Shown: piece by piece, positions 34,175-44,400 of the stretch
How the letters are laid out: each line of letters opens with the position of its first letter
Position numbering within the stretch: the first letter of the stretch is position 1
NCBI RefSeq assembly: GCF_016595495.1
Contig: NZ_JAENIM010000044.1
Span: 1 to 64,000, forward strand
Origin: Persicirhabdus sediminis
GTDB taxonomy: Bacteria > Verrucomicrobiota > Verrucomicrobiia > Verrucomicrobiales > Akkermansiaceae
DNA: 64,000 nucleotides
Reading direction: 5' to 3'
Program-made: the position numbers and the translations under genes
Notes under the pieces: model-generated
Database searches by the model: none
What the model saw: the letters and a program-made list of their open reading frames with translations, nothing else
Told to the model about the DNA's origin: nothing

Positions 34175-37100
34175 ATGATCCGCTGGTTTGCACAGAATAG
34201 CTACGCCGCCAACTTCCTGCTCATTGCAGTGATCTTGCTGGGCGCCTACACCGCCTATTTCAAGACGCCTGTTGAGGTCAGTCCATCGTATGATATTCCT
34301 GTTGTTAGGATTAACGTACCAATGCCAGGGGCTGCGCCTACTGAGGTCGAGGACAAGGTCATCATCCCGATTGAGAACGCGCTGAAAGGCATCGATAATG
34401 TCAAACATATCGACGCTCAAGCGCTCCGTGGAGTCGGTCGCGTGTGGGTGCGTGCTGATGATGGTGCCGACCTTCAGCAGCTGAAGATCGATGTAGAATC
34501 AGCGCTTACTGGTATCAGTACCTTCCCTGCTGAAGCAGAGAATCCAAATGTATTTACGCCTAACACATCCATGTGGGCGCAGGTGATCACCGTGGCTGTA
34601 TACGGTCAGCTCAACGAGGGGGATTTGCTGAAAGCTGCGAGACAGGTGCGCGACGAATTGATGACCCTGCCGGGCGTTTCTAACGTCATCGTGACTGGCC
34701 AGCAGCAAAATGAACTATCTATCGAAGTCAGCCAGCATACTTTGGAGAAATATGGCCTGACACTGAGCACAATTGCTAGAGCGGTGCGTGAGAGCTCGAT
34801 TGACATGTCAGCTGGCTCTATCAGCTCGTCGGGTTCACGCTTGCTTTTGAGAAGTAGCTCGCAGGCTTATGTGCGTGAGGATTTTGAAAAAATCATCATT
34901 TCACGAGAAGGTGGAGCCGAGCTGCGCTTGGGCGACATTGCCCGCATTGTTGATGGTTTTGATGACCAGATGAAGGATGTGCGCTTCAATGGTGAGCCAT
35001 GTTTGTTAGTCGAAGTAAAACGGCGCAGCAACGAGAATGCGCTGAAGATTTCTGATCAAGTGCATAACTACGTAGCCAATGCTGGCAGTACCATGCCCGA
35101 CGGCATCAAGCTGGCAGCGTGGAATGATGACTCAGTTAGTCTGCGCGGACAGATTAGCATATTGATGCGTAACATGATGCAGGGTAGCATCTTGGTGATT
35201 TTGTTTTTGGGATTGTTCCTGCGTCCGTCGCTGGCGTTTTGGATTGTTGTTGGGATTCCGGTGAGTGTGGCTGGCGGTCTTATCTTCATGCCACTTCTCA
35301 ATGTTAGTATCAATGTAATGAGCCTGTTTGGGTTCATTATTGTCCTAGGTATTGTGGTTGATGATGCCATTGTGACGGGCGAAAATATCTTCTCCAAGCT
35401 GAAGCAAGGTTACGATCCGCTAGAGGCCGCTGTTGAGGGAACTACTGAGGTGGCTCGTCCAGTGACCTTTGGTGTGGCCACTACGATGGTGGCATTTCTG
35501 CCATTGTTATTTATCCCAGGCTGGTGGGGGACCTTTGCCAAACAGATCCCTGTGGTTGTTATCCCAGTGCTGTTATTCTCTTTGATAGAGTCGAAGTTCA
35601 TTCTGCCGTGTCACCTCAAGCACGTGAAAGTGAATCGCAAGGGCTTAGGAGCTGTTGAGAAGGTTCAAAAGGCATGTACCGATAGTATCATGTGGCTGGT
35701 AGACAAAATCTACCGCCCTGTGCTGCATAGCGCGGTATCATTCCGCTATCTAACTCTCGCATTATTCATCGCCCTAGCGATGTCTACGTTGGGCTACTGG
35801 CAGAGTGGCAAGATGGGTTTTGTCTCCATGCCTGATGTCGATCGCTACTATATCTTTGCTCGTTTGCAGATGGAAGATGGCACGACATTTGAGCAAACTC
35901 ACGAGCAGGTGCAACGCATTGCCGCAGCCGTTGAAGAGATCAAACCTCAATTCATGGACCCTGGATTGAATGAATCATTGCTAGGAAATGTGCTCACCGC
36001 TACTGGTGGCTGGCCTAGCTGGGGGAACGTGCAGGATGAGCGTGGGTTTGTGTTAGTGGAAATTATCCCGCCAAGTAAACGAACGGTGAGGGGAGCTAAT
36101 AATTCCGACATTGCAGAAGCATGGACAAAAGCGGTAGGGGAAATCCCTGGCGTGAGAAACTTCATTATCCGCGCGCAAGACACTGGTAAGTCTGGGAGCG
36201 ATGAGGAGAATAGTATTGAGCTGAAGTTGCTAGGTAATGACACCGGCGCTATTGAAGCTATCTCAGAAGATATCGTTTCGATGTTGGAAGAACGGGAAGG
36301 CATTAGCCAGGCCGGTCACGACATCCGTGAACCTCAGGATGAATTTCAGATATTATTGCGGCCAGAGGGGCGCGAGTTAGGGCTCACTCAGCAGGATCTA
36401 GCTAGGCAGGTTCGCAATGCTTTCCACGGTGATCAAGCGCAGCGCATTCAGCGAGGTGAAGATAACATCAGGGTGATGGTTAGATTGCCTAAAACCGAAC
36501 GCGAAAGCCTACACACATTGGATAGCTTGCGCATCATGCTAGATAACGGTAGCTCCGTGGCTATCGGCAGTGTGGCGGAAATTATCCGTGGTAAGTCGCC
36601 ACCTCACATCAAGCGGCATAAGGGCGCGCGGGTGACGAGCATCTTTGCCAACCCCGAGAGCAAGGAGGTGGATATCATCGCCATGAGTAAAGAGTTGCCA
36701 GCTGAGATTGATGAAATTATCAAATCTCACGGTGGCGGTGCGACTTGGACTTATTCTGGATTCCTAGCTGAAAACGAGGAAACGCGCATGCGCATGTTAG
36801 TAGGAGGGATCGCGATGTTCTTTACCATCTACGCGTTGTTAGCGATTCCATTTAATTCCATGCTGCAGCCGATATTTGTGATGTTAGCGGTGCCATTTGG
36901 CCTGATTGGCGCGATTGGTGGCCACATCATCATGGACATCACACCGTCGTACTTGAGCATGTTTGGTATGCTCGCTCTAGCTGGTGTGGTGGTGAATGAT
37001 TCGCTAGTGATGGTCGACTTTGCCAACAAGCGGAGGAAAGAAGGCGCTACCGCATACAATGCAGTGATAGAATCTGGAGCTGCTAGATTTAGGCCGATTG

Positions 37101-37339
37101 TGCTTACTTCGCTAACTACCTTTGCAGGTTTGATGCCGTTGATTTTTGAACAAGCAATTCAGGCGCAGTTCTTGATTCCTATGGCAGTGTCATTAGGTTT
37201 TGGTATCCTCTTTGCTACATTGATCACGCTATTTTTGATTCCTTGCTCGTATCTAGCGATGGATGATTTGGTGGCGGTGATGAAGCGCATGAAGGATTGG
37301 TACTTTAAGCCTTTTGGTAATAAGGACAAGTCAGCCTAA
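34175..37339 (+). CDS. RND efflux transporter, inner-membrane pump
   Basis: A 1054-residue AcrB-like proton-driven pump with two six-helix halves, each followed by a large periplasmic domain. The proton-relay aspartates are in transmembrane segment 4 as D396-D397 (LGIVVDDAIVTGENIFSKLK). The second half has the matching MLALAGVVVNDSLVMVDFAN block. It completes the operon with channel and adaptor, so a full tripartite pump can be made. The substrate (drugs, metals, lipids) cannot be inferred. Confidence 0.96.
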   Translation: MIRWFAQNSYAANFLLIAVILLGAYTAYFKTPVEVSPSYDIPVVRINVPMPGAAPTEVEDKVIIPIENALKGIDNVKHIDAQALRGVGRVWVRADDGADLQQLKIDVESALTGISTFPAEAENPNVFTPNTSMWAQVITVAVYGQLNEGDLLKAARQVRDELMTLPGVSNVIVTGQQQNELSIEVSQHTLEKYGLTLSTIARAVRESSIDMSAGSISSSGSRLLLRSSSQAYVREDFEKIIISREGGAELRLGDIARIVDGFDDQMKDVRFNGEPCLLVEVKRRSNENALKISDQVHNYVANAGSTMPDGIKLAAWNDDSVSLRGQISILMRNMMQGSILVILFLGLFLRPSLAFWIVVGIPVSVAGGLIFMPLLNVSINVMSLFGFIIVLGIVVDDAIVTGENIFSKLKQGYDPLEAAVEGTTEVARPVTFGVATTMVAFLPLLFIPGWWGTFAKQIPVVVIPVLLFSLIESKFILPCHLKHVKVNRKGLGAVEKVQKACTDSIMWLVDKIYRPVLHSAVSFRYLTLALFIALAMSTLGYWQSGKMGFVSMPDVDRYYIFARLQMEDGTTFEQTHEQVQRIAAAVEEIKPQFMDPGLNESLLGNVLTATGGWPSWGNVQDERGFVLVEIIPPSKRTVRGANNSDIAEAWTKAVGEIPGVRNFIIRAQDTGKSGSDEENSIELKLLGNDTGAIEAISEDIVSMLEEREGISQAGHDIREPQDEFQILLRPEGRELGLTQQDLARQVRNAFHGDQAQRIQRGEDNIRVMVRLPKTERESLHTLDSLRIMLDNGSSVAIGSVAEIIRGKSPPHIKRHKGARVTSIFANPESKEVDIIAMSKELPAEIDEIIKSHGGGATWTYSGFLAENEETRMRMLVGGIAMFFTIYALLAIPFNSMLQPIFVMLAVPFGLIGAIGGHIIMDITPSYLSMFGMLALAGVVVNDSLVMVDFANKRRKEGATAYNAVIESGAARFRPIVLTSLTTFAGLMPLIFEQAIQAQFLIPMAVSLGFGILFATLITLFLIPCSYLAMDDLVAVMKRMKDWYFKPFGNKDKSA

Positions 37340-37430
37340 GTTAGACTATATGAGGCGGGGGTCATGTGCCTCGCCTATCTAGCTGTTATTATCATTGTGT
37401 TATCTAGTGAGTTTGCGCCATCTTGGCTGC

Positions 37431-38435
37431 ATGGAAAAACGGCCAACTAATTTGATAGAGGCAACCACAAATGCTTTTGATGGCATGAAGCGCATTTTGT
37501 TTCAGCCATTTGATCTGGCTCGCTGGTTTGTTATTGGCTTCACAGCGTGGTTAGCGCAGTTGCTGTCTGGTAGCAGTTCTATGCCTAGCTTCAGCTCGGA
37601 TTATTCTGGTAGTTCTGCCTCAGCAGAAGAGGTTCCTGAGCTTCCAGCCAGCCCGCAAGAGGTGGTTGAGTCGGGGCTAGAATCGCTGCAGCCAGCTATT
37701 GATTGGTACGAGCAGAACAAGATGATGGTGATCAGCCTCGGAGTTGTTGGAGCGTTGATTGTTATGATTATCGCTGGGCTGTTAATTTGGCTGAGTAGCC
37801 GTGGAAAGTTTATGCTGCTAGATAATGTGGTTCATAATCGCGCCGAAATAGCTATACCGTGGCGCAGCCAAGCAGCAGCTGGATGGTCGTTATTTTGGTG
37901 GAACGCGGCATTTAGTATTGTCTCGCTGGTCGCTGGTCTCGCTTTTGTCGCGGGTGTATTTTACCTGACTTTGTGGCCTCATCTATCTGGTGCTGAAAAT
38001 TGGCAATTTCCCATTTTCCAATTGATCTCGTTGGTATTGGTATTTTTATTATTTGCCCTGATCTATAGCTACATCATGAACATGCTAGAAAGCTTCGTGA
38101 TCCCTATCATGTATAAGCGCGGTATTGGAGTGATGGCTGCTTGGGGCGTGTTTCTCAAACTGCACCGTCAGTATTTCTGGACCTTCATTCTGTATTTCCT
38201 CTGGCTGATGGTATTGGGAATCGCTCTTGGCTTGGCTGTCATGCTTTTTGGCGTTGTGACGTGTTGCCTAGGGTTTATTGTTATGGCAATTCCATATGTT
38301 GGCGCAGTATTACTACTACCTATCAGCGTATGGATGCGTCTGTTGGGGCCAGAGCTACTGCGCCAGATCGGACCTGAGTACGACCTGTGGGAAAGCTACC
38401 AGCAGCCCACTGATGATCAGCCGCCAGCTAGCTAG
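37431..38435 (+). CDS. Multi-pass membrane protein of unknown function
   Basis: A 334-residue protein starting MEKRPTNLIEATTNAFDGMK. It has about six hydrophobic segments: one near residue 35, one near 105-125, and the rest between 160 and 300, and a Ser/Pro/Glu-rich segment (about 50-85) between the first two. The ILFQPFDLARWFVIGFTAWL segment is typical of uncharacterised PVC membrane proteins. A TTG upstream (37395) also opens the frame, but the ATG at 37431 is more likely. It follows the pump operon after 91 bases and precedes mlaE by 48 bases, so it might be cotranscribed with either. Confidence 0.78.
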   Translation: MEKRPTNLIEATTNAFDGMKRILFQPFDLARWFVIGFTAWLAQLLSGSSSMPSFSSDYSGSSASAEEVPELPASPQEVVESGLESLQPAIDWYEQNKMMVISLGVVGALIVMIIAGLLIWLSSRGKFMLLDNVVHNRAEIAIPWRSQAAAGWSLFWWNAAFSIVSLVAGLAFVAGVFYLTLWPHLSGAENWQFPIFQLISLVLVFLLFALIYSYIMNMLESFVIPIMYKRGIGVMAAWGVFLKLHRQYFWTFILYFLWLMVLGIALGLAVMLFGVVTCCLGFIVMAIPYVGAVLLLPISVWMRLLGPELLRQIGPEYDLWESYQQPTDDQPPAS

Positions 38436-38483
38436 AAAATGTGACCGCTCGACAAGTATGACCATCGTGAGGTAGAAAGGGAT

Positions 38484-39278
38484 ATGACCTTGCTGACCAT
38501 GTTTGGCAGAAGTTATTATAGCTTCGTAAATTACCTCGGATCACTAGCAATGCTGCTAGCTGAAATCATCGAGTCCTTGGTGCGTGGTAAAATCCGCATG
38601 CGCAAGGTGATCGCTCAGGTCTATGAGATTGGTTATAGCTCTCAGCCTGTGGTGATTATTACCGGTGCTTTTACCGGTGCTGTGTTAGCCGCGCAGGGAT
38701 TGTTCCAGCTGCAGGGGCTGGGCATGGAGTCTATGGGCGGCGCGATGGTTAGCGTGGGCATGCTGCGTGAGCTGGGCCCCACATTGACAGGTTTGATGTT
38801 AGCTGGACGCGTGGGCGCGGCGATGTCAGCTGAGATTGGCACCATGCAGGTGACTGAGCAGATAGATGCGCTGCGCTCCATGAGTGTGCACCCTGTGGAT
38901 TTTCTAGTCACCCCACGTTTGATCGCGATGATGTTATCTGTGCCGCTGTTGATTACAGAGTCGGCGGCTTTTGGCATTCTGGCCAGCTGGGTGGTGGGAA
39001 CACAGGCATTTGGGGTGCCAGAGGCGTGGTGGGAATTTCGCACCAGCGAGCATACCGACATGAGCGACATCTATATTGCGCTGGTGAAGGGGGCTGTGTT
39101 TGGATTTTTGATCGTCTTAATCTCTTGTAATGAAGGTCTAAAAGCTTCGCGTGGAGCTGTTGGAGTTGGGCAGGGGACCACCCGTGCGATGGTCTTTTCT
39201 TCTCTAGCAATTTTGATCACTAACTTTTTCCTCACCATGCTGATGAATCTGGTGTTCCCAACAGGAGTGGCTGGATAG
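38484..39278 (+). CDS. mlaE: MlaE-type ABC transporter permease
   Basis: A 264-residue inner-membrane permease of the MlaE family, which moves phospholipids between the membranes of Gram-negative bacteria. Family blocks seen are IITGAFTGAVLAAQGLFQLQ, VSVGMLRELGPTLTGLMLAG, RVGAAMSAEIGTMQVTEQID and ALRSMSVHPVDFLVTPR. A GAAAGG ribosome site precedes the ATG. Usually the ATPase mlaF and the MCE protein mlaD follow directly; here a lipoprotein gene and a convergent recombinase follow, so the partners must be encoded elsewhere or were lost. Confidence 0.94.
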   Translation: MTLLTMFGRSYYSFVNYLGSLAMLLAEIIESLVRGKIRMRKVIAQVYEIGYSSQPVVIITGAFTGAVLAAQGLFQLQGLGMESMGGAMVSVGMLRELGPTLTGLMLAGRVGAAMSAEIGTMQVTEQIDALRSMSVHPVDFLVTPRLIAMMLSVPLLITESAAFGILASWVVGTQAFGVPEAWWEFRTSEHTDMSDIYIALVKGAVFGFLIVLISCNEGLKASRGAVGVGQGTTRAMVFSSLAILITNFFLTMLMNLVFPTGVAG

Positions 39279-39318
39279 AGGATTCCTTATTGCCAAGGGC
39301 ATAATTCTTGGCATCTTT

Positions 39319-39711
39319 ATGGAAATTATGAATGAGTCACTTGCATCCTCCTCATTGGCAATAGCAGCCGCTTTGTCATTGGTTTTAGCGTCGTGTTCAT
39401 TGGAGCCCATTGTGCCCAAAGATCAACAAGTGGATGATGTTCCTAGCCAAGCTGTGGAACTTGCTGAAGACGGTTCCGAGCTGCCAACTGGAGCTCAGCA
39501 GAGCGCGAGCAAAAAACCAAAAGTTCAGCAGCCAGCCTACGAGCCATTACCTGCATTTCCGAATCCGCCAGCGGGGAATCAGAGTGTGTGGCGGGCTCCT
39601 GATCCATCTGCAAATCTAGCGAGTGACGACGAACTGCGTGCAAGCAGCGGCTCAGATTCACCAACTGGCAATAAAGGCCCAGCTCTGGCGACTCCTCCAA
39701 CATCTGAGTAA
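39319..39711 (+). CDS. Small proline-rich lipoprotein
   Basis: A 130-residue protein with a lipobox LASC (acylation at C26) and a disordered, Pro/Ser/Ala/Glu-rich mature part ending ALATPPTSE. No domain is recognised. It follows mlaE after 40 bases and may be cotranscribed with it, but nothing in the sequence ties it to lipid transport. A second in-frame ATG at 39328 is an alternative start. Confidence 0.72.
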   Translation: MEIMNESLASSSLAIAAALSLVLASCSLEPIVPKDQQVDDVPSQAVELAEDGSELPTGAQQSASKKPKVQQPAYEPLPAFPNPPAGNQSVWRAPDPSANLASDDELRASSGSDSPTGNKGPALATPPTSE

Positions 39712-39727
39712 TCTCTAGCTGGAGTTG

Positions 39728-40630
39728 TTATTTTGCCCGCGGATGGGCGGAGCGATAGGTATCTTGCATGCGCTGTTTGGTGACATGCGTGTAGATTTGG
39801 GTAGTCGATAGTGATGCGTGGCCGAGAAGCTCTTGTACGGATCTTAGGTCGGCACCGTGATCTAGCATGTGGGTGGCGAAGCTGTGGCGCAATTTGTGCG
39901 GGGTGACGTGAAAGGGAATGGTTGATTGTTGTAAGTACTTTTCTAGCAGTTTGCCAACCGAGCGGGTAGAGAGCCGTGTGCCAGATTTATTGAGAAATAG
40001 CGGGCCGCTATGAATTTGCGCGTCCTGACGGTAATGTTGGATGGCCTTCATGGCGTACGAGCCAATAGGCAGTAGTCGTTCTTTGCTGCCTTTGCCGACC
40101 ACTCTGAGGGTTCCTGAATCGCTATCAAGGTCTTCTACGTTCAAGCTAACAAGCTCCGCTAGGCGTAGCCCAGACGAGTAGAATAACTCCATGATGGCAG
40201 CGTCGCGATGTTTCACCCACGGCTTTGCTTGTTTTGGTTGCTCTACTTTGTAGGGCATGTCTAGCAGCTCTTGCATTTGCGTAACGGAGAGCACCACTGG
40301 CAGCTTGCGTTTGGCCTTTGGTAGCATCACCTCTGAGACGGGGTTTTTTGCAAGTCCACGGCGTAATACGAGATACTGATAGAATGATCGCAGCGCTGAA
40401 AATCGTAGCCGGATAGTGCTCGCAGCTAGCCCTTCAAGGTGGAGGTGGTGAAGGTACTCACGGAACTGCTCACTGGTGCAGTCCTGCCAGCTGGAGAATG
40501 ATTTTTCATTCCAGTTGGAGAAGTCTATCAATGCTTGTGTGTAGTTTCGTTTGGTGCGCGGTGAGGCATTTTTCTCAATGCTGAGAAAATCTAAGTAATC
40601 GTCAATTAAAGCATCACTGTGGTCATCCAT
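39728..40630 (-). CDS. Tyrosine recombinase, XerC/XerD type
   Basis: A 300-residue site-specific recombinase of the size and type that resolves chromosome dimers at dif with FtsK. The catalytic residues are all present: R156 (SSGLRLAEL), K180 (GKGSKERLLP), H245 and R248 (PHKLRHSFATHML), H271 (LLGHASLSTTQ) and nucleophile Y280 (IYTHV). The N-terminal core-binding domain starts SDALIDDYLDFLSIEKNASP. The open frame extends 111 bases further upstream, but the ATG at 40630 gives the usual length and avoids overlap with the divergent gene at 40712. XerC and XerD cannot be told apart here. Confidence 0.93.
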   Translation of the reverse strand: MDDHSDALIDDYLDFLSIEKNASPRTKRNYTQALIDFSNWNEKSFSSWQDCTSEQFREYLHHLHLEGLAASTIRLRFSALRSFYQYLVLRRGLAKNPVSEVMLPKAKRKLPVVLSVTQMQELLDMPYKVEQPKQAKPWVKHRDAAIMELFYSSGLRLAELVSLNVEDLDSDSGTLRVVGKGSKERLLPIGSYAMKAIQHYRQDAQIHSGPLFLNKSGTRLSTRSVGKLLEKYLQQSTIPFHVTPHKLRHSFATHMLDHGADLRSVQELLGHASLSTTQIYTHVTKQRMQDTYRSAHPRAK

Positions 40631-40711
40631 CTGGCTGCCATGACAACATAAAATAGCCGCGCTGACACGTAGATACTTGCGAGATGGCAGATCGCATTGA
40701 TAATGCGGCGC

Positions 40712-41233
40712 ATGAGCGTGATTACAAAGCGAGGTGACCAAGGCCTGACCGATACAATGTTTGGCGGCAGAGTACCCAAAAATTCACCTAATGTGGTGGC
40801 GAGCGGAGTTGTCGATGAGCTCAATGCTTGTGTTGGATTAGCGCGAACCACAGCTGGTATGCCAGAGGCGGTGATCGCCATTTTACATCAGATTCAGGAA
40901 AAGTTGATAGGTTTGATGGGGGAGATCTCCGTCGACCCAGAAGCTAGAGAAAAGTACTACGAAAAAGGTTATTTGAGAATTGTTAGCGAGGACATCGGCT
41001 GGCTGGAAAATCTCGCATCAGAGATGGAGACGAAGTTTCAGGGTTGGGTGAAACCCGGTGAAAATGGTAGCCACCCAGCTGCTCATCTCGATCATTGCCG
41101 CACCGTGTGCCGACGCGCTGAGATTACTGCGTGGTCATTAGGTGATGGCGCTCCTGAGTTTGGACCCTTGTTTTTAAATAGGCTTTCTGACGTGTTTTGG
41201 CTGCTTTCTCGCGAAGTGGAGAAGGCAAAATGA
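40712..41233 (+). CDS. pduO: PduO-type cob(I)alamin adenosyltransferase
   Basis: A 173-residue enzyme that transfers adenosyl from ATP to cob(I)alamin to make coenzyme B12. The signature MSVITKRGDQGLTDTMFGGR is the ATP-binding N-terminus, and HPAAHLDHCRTVCRRAEITA with LFLNRLSDVFWLLSREVE forms the conserved helical bundle. The ATG at 40712 is preferred over an upstream TTG (40697). It is divergent from the Xer gene with 81 bases between starts. No other cobalamin genes are in the window. Confidence 0.95.
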   Translation: MSVITKRGDQGLTDTMFGGRVPKNSPNVVASGVVDELNACVGLARTTAGMPEAVIAILHQIQEKLIGLMGEISVDPEAREKYYEKGYLRIVSEDIGWLENLASEMETKFQGWVKPGENGSHPAAHLDHCRTVCRRAEITAWSLGDGAPEFGPLFLNRLSDVFWLLSREVEKAK

Positions 41234-41270
41234 TCCGCGCAGAACTTTCTTCCTGAGGAGAATCATCTCA

Positions 41271-41309
41271 GAAGCATGGCTTTCATGATCATGAAAGAAA
41301 GCTCTTTTT
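41271..41309 (+). terminator. Palindrome and T-run after pduO
   Basis: CTTTCATGATCATGAAAG (41280-41297) is a perfect 18-bp palindrome; a TTTTT run follows at 41305-41309 after a short GAAAGCTC spacer. The gap between stem and T-run makes this a weaker terminator candidate. Confidence 0.45.
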
Positions 41310-41402
41310 ATCTAGGTATACCTTTATGGCTATTAGATTAAGGAGTCGCGATTTCTTAACGGGCATAGCTGAAAGGTATTTGCATTCACAGGCACCTACA
41401 TA

Positions 41403-44400
41403 ATGATGATGAAAAATCCAGCGGCACTGGTCTTGGGCATGACCATATCCATTCTTAGCGGGGCGATTTCTGCTGAGCTAGAGAACCCATTTCAAACTCA
41501 GCTTAACCACTGGACTAGCCAGCTGAATGATTCTAACGAGGTTTCCAGAATCAAAGCTGTAGAACATCTATCTGCGATGCGAGCTACTGAGGCCGCCGAG
41601 CAAATTGTAGGCATGTTAGGTGATGAATGCCCACGAGTTCGCAGGGAGGCCGTGATGTACATGGCCTGGTCAGGAAAGCGACAGATGATGTTGCCATTGC
41701 TCAATGCCCTAGCTGATGACGATTGGACCGTTAGGAAAGCTGCACATCTAGGTTTAGAGCTGCATACGGGTTTACAGCTGGAATTCAACGCCCAGGAAAA
41801 ACCACAGCTTAGGGCTGAGCAGATAGAGAAACTGCAAGATCGCCTAGCATTAATTCAGCTGGAATCGCATGTAGAGAGTTTGATGGCACAAGCTGAAGAT
41901 GACCAGTTGCCCTACTTTAAGCGCTGTGATGCCTTGCGTGCAGTGGCGAGAATGGCAGATCCTAGTCCCGCTCTATCACAGCGTCTGATTGAGTTACTGC
42001 GGCCATACAAAGACATAAATTTGCAGCTAGATAAGCAGGTCTATAAAGATTCGATGTACTCTGATGAAGGGGCTAACGTACACCATCGTGCGGAGAAGCA
42101 TTTCATTCAAGCTGGCATCAAGGCATTGGGGAAAATAGCCACGGCTGATTCTGCTGGAGAGCAATATCTAATTGAGTTGCTAGATAGGCCTGACTGGGCG
42201 GCATACGCGATGGAAGCGATGCTCGATTGTGGTGGCCCAGCGAGTGTGGATGCGGTGATGACGTACCTGCCAAAATTTTCCTTCAAGCCTGAAACCCGAG
42301 AAATCGGAGGGAATCGATATGGCAAACTAGTCGAAGTTTATCCATGGTATGATGCGCCAAATTTCTCCATGATTGATCGCGTTCCTCGCTTGTATTTCTC
42401 TGCATTGAGAGTGCTGAGCCGCTTGCCAATCAATGATGAGCAAAGCGTGAAAATGAAAGGGCTTACGCCTTATTTGGTGGTTGGAATTCCAAATAACTGG
42501 GACTCAACGATGATCTATCAACGTGAGCCAGTTCATGAAATGATTGGCTATTTGCTAGATATTGCAGACATGCGCCAGCCAGTGATCGATGCCGCTTTTA
42601 ATGCTCTCGGAGAATCTCGTCCGCAGTCAGTATCTGGTAGCGAGATGGAGTTGGTAGAAAAGTTGGTTAATGATTACGTGAAGCTCGATACTGCGCGTAA
42701 ACCACCCTACGCAGGTCATGTGTTAGCAGCTTTATGCAATGACAAGAGAGATGTGCCATCATTGCTAAAATTGCTAGAGTATCGCAGTGGTTGGGTGCGT
42801 ATGGATGCGGCTAAGGCATTGATGGCAATGGATGCCCATGAGGCCGCTGATAAACTCCGCCAGCTACTAAGGCAGGCGCCCGATGATGCTAGCTACGGCG
42901 TGAGCATGGACTTTGAAACTTTCTATGATAAGGAGCATGGCGACGGATTTGATGAATTCAATGACCCTAGCCCGCGCTTCAAAGAAGCGTGGTTATTAGC
43001 ATTAGGTAAGTTAGGCGACGATAGCGATATCGATCTACTTACTGAATTTGCCTTTAATGATAAAAATGTGCTAGAGGTTCAATACGCAGCAGCGAAAGCG
43101 CTGTGCAAAAAATCGGCCAGCAAGGTGGGGGCTGTATTGCAGCGGGTTGAGAGCCAGCATCCGTACTTTTCAATTAAGTTGTTAGCTAGAGAAGCGCTGT
43201 GGCAAAGGGGGCTAGAAAGAATTCCAGCTAGTCAAAATGCGCAGACACCAGCTGAGCAGATAGACGCGGGCTTAGTCGCTGATCAGAGCGAAAATTTCAG
43301 TTATGTTTTCATTCAAGCCGACCACGATATTGGCAATGATTATCAGATTTCCAAAGATCTAACGGCGTATGCGACAACGGACTCAGGTCCAACCTACCGC
43401 TATGGCAAAAACATCTTCAAATTCACCCCAAGCAGTGATGGCCAAGGTGAGTTACAGCAAGTGACCCAATTCACCAATGCCCATGTGGCTGACCTCGAGG
43501 TGCACTACGATGGTGAGTGGTTAGTCTTTGCGAAACGCGATGCCGATGGTGACGATCCATGGTGGCACTTGTTTGAGGTGAGGCAGGATGGCACTGGGCT
43601 AAAGCAGCTAACATTTGGTCCCTATCACGACGTGCAGCCAGTGCACATGCCTGATGGACGCATTGCATTTTCATCGACTAGATTAGGTTACCGCGACGAG
43701 TATCATGGCTATTTATCAACGGGCCTGACAACGATGAACCGTGACGGCTCAGATATCCGTGTGATTGGTTATAACTTTGGTCGTGACTCTGAAGCATCTA
43801 TCAGCAGTGATGGGCGTTTGTTATTTACCCGTCTTGAGTTGTTTTATTCACGCTTGAAAACCGAGTGGAATTTGATGTCGGCATTCCCTGACGGCTATAG
43901 AGTGCAAACGCTTTACGGCCCAGAAAGGCGCCAGGCGTTTTTAAATATCAAGGGGGCCAACTCTGTTACAGCTCCTCGACACCGGCTATTGCGTATCACT
44001 CAGCCACAGCCATGGGGTAAAGATAAGTACATCATCAATAGCTTTGATGGACCGATGGTTATTGGCCCGGGTAAGCTAAAGGAGCGCAAGGTTATGCCTA
44101 ACAGCGACTGGGCGGTGACTTGTCCCTATCCGCTGAATGACGAGGAATTGCTGGTATCTGCAGGTAAGCGACCACCGCTTGAGCAGCGCAGTCAGTTTCA
44201 TCGCATAGATAACTGGGAACCTGTGAATCATGGAATCTACCGATTAAATGTTGAGACGGCTGAACTGACATTGGTTTACGATGATCCGAGCTATTCAGCG
44301 ATTGAGGCTCGTCCTTTGAGACCACGTTTCCGCGAACCTATTCTGCCATCTAACTATCATGGCGAGAACCCTTCATTCACAGGCACGATGATGTGCAGTT

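Noticed and set aside
40631-40741. N-terminal extension of the Xer recombinase
   Set aside because: Adds 37 residues that are not recombinase-like (Cys/His-rich) and would overlap the start of the divergent pduO gene.
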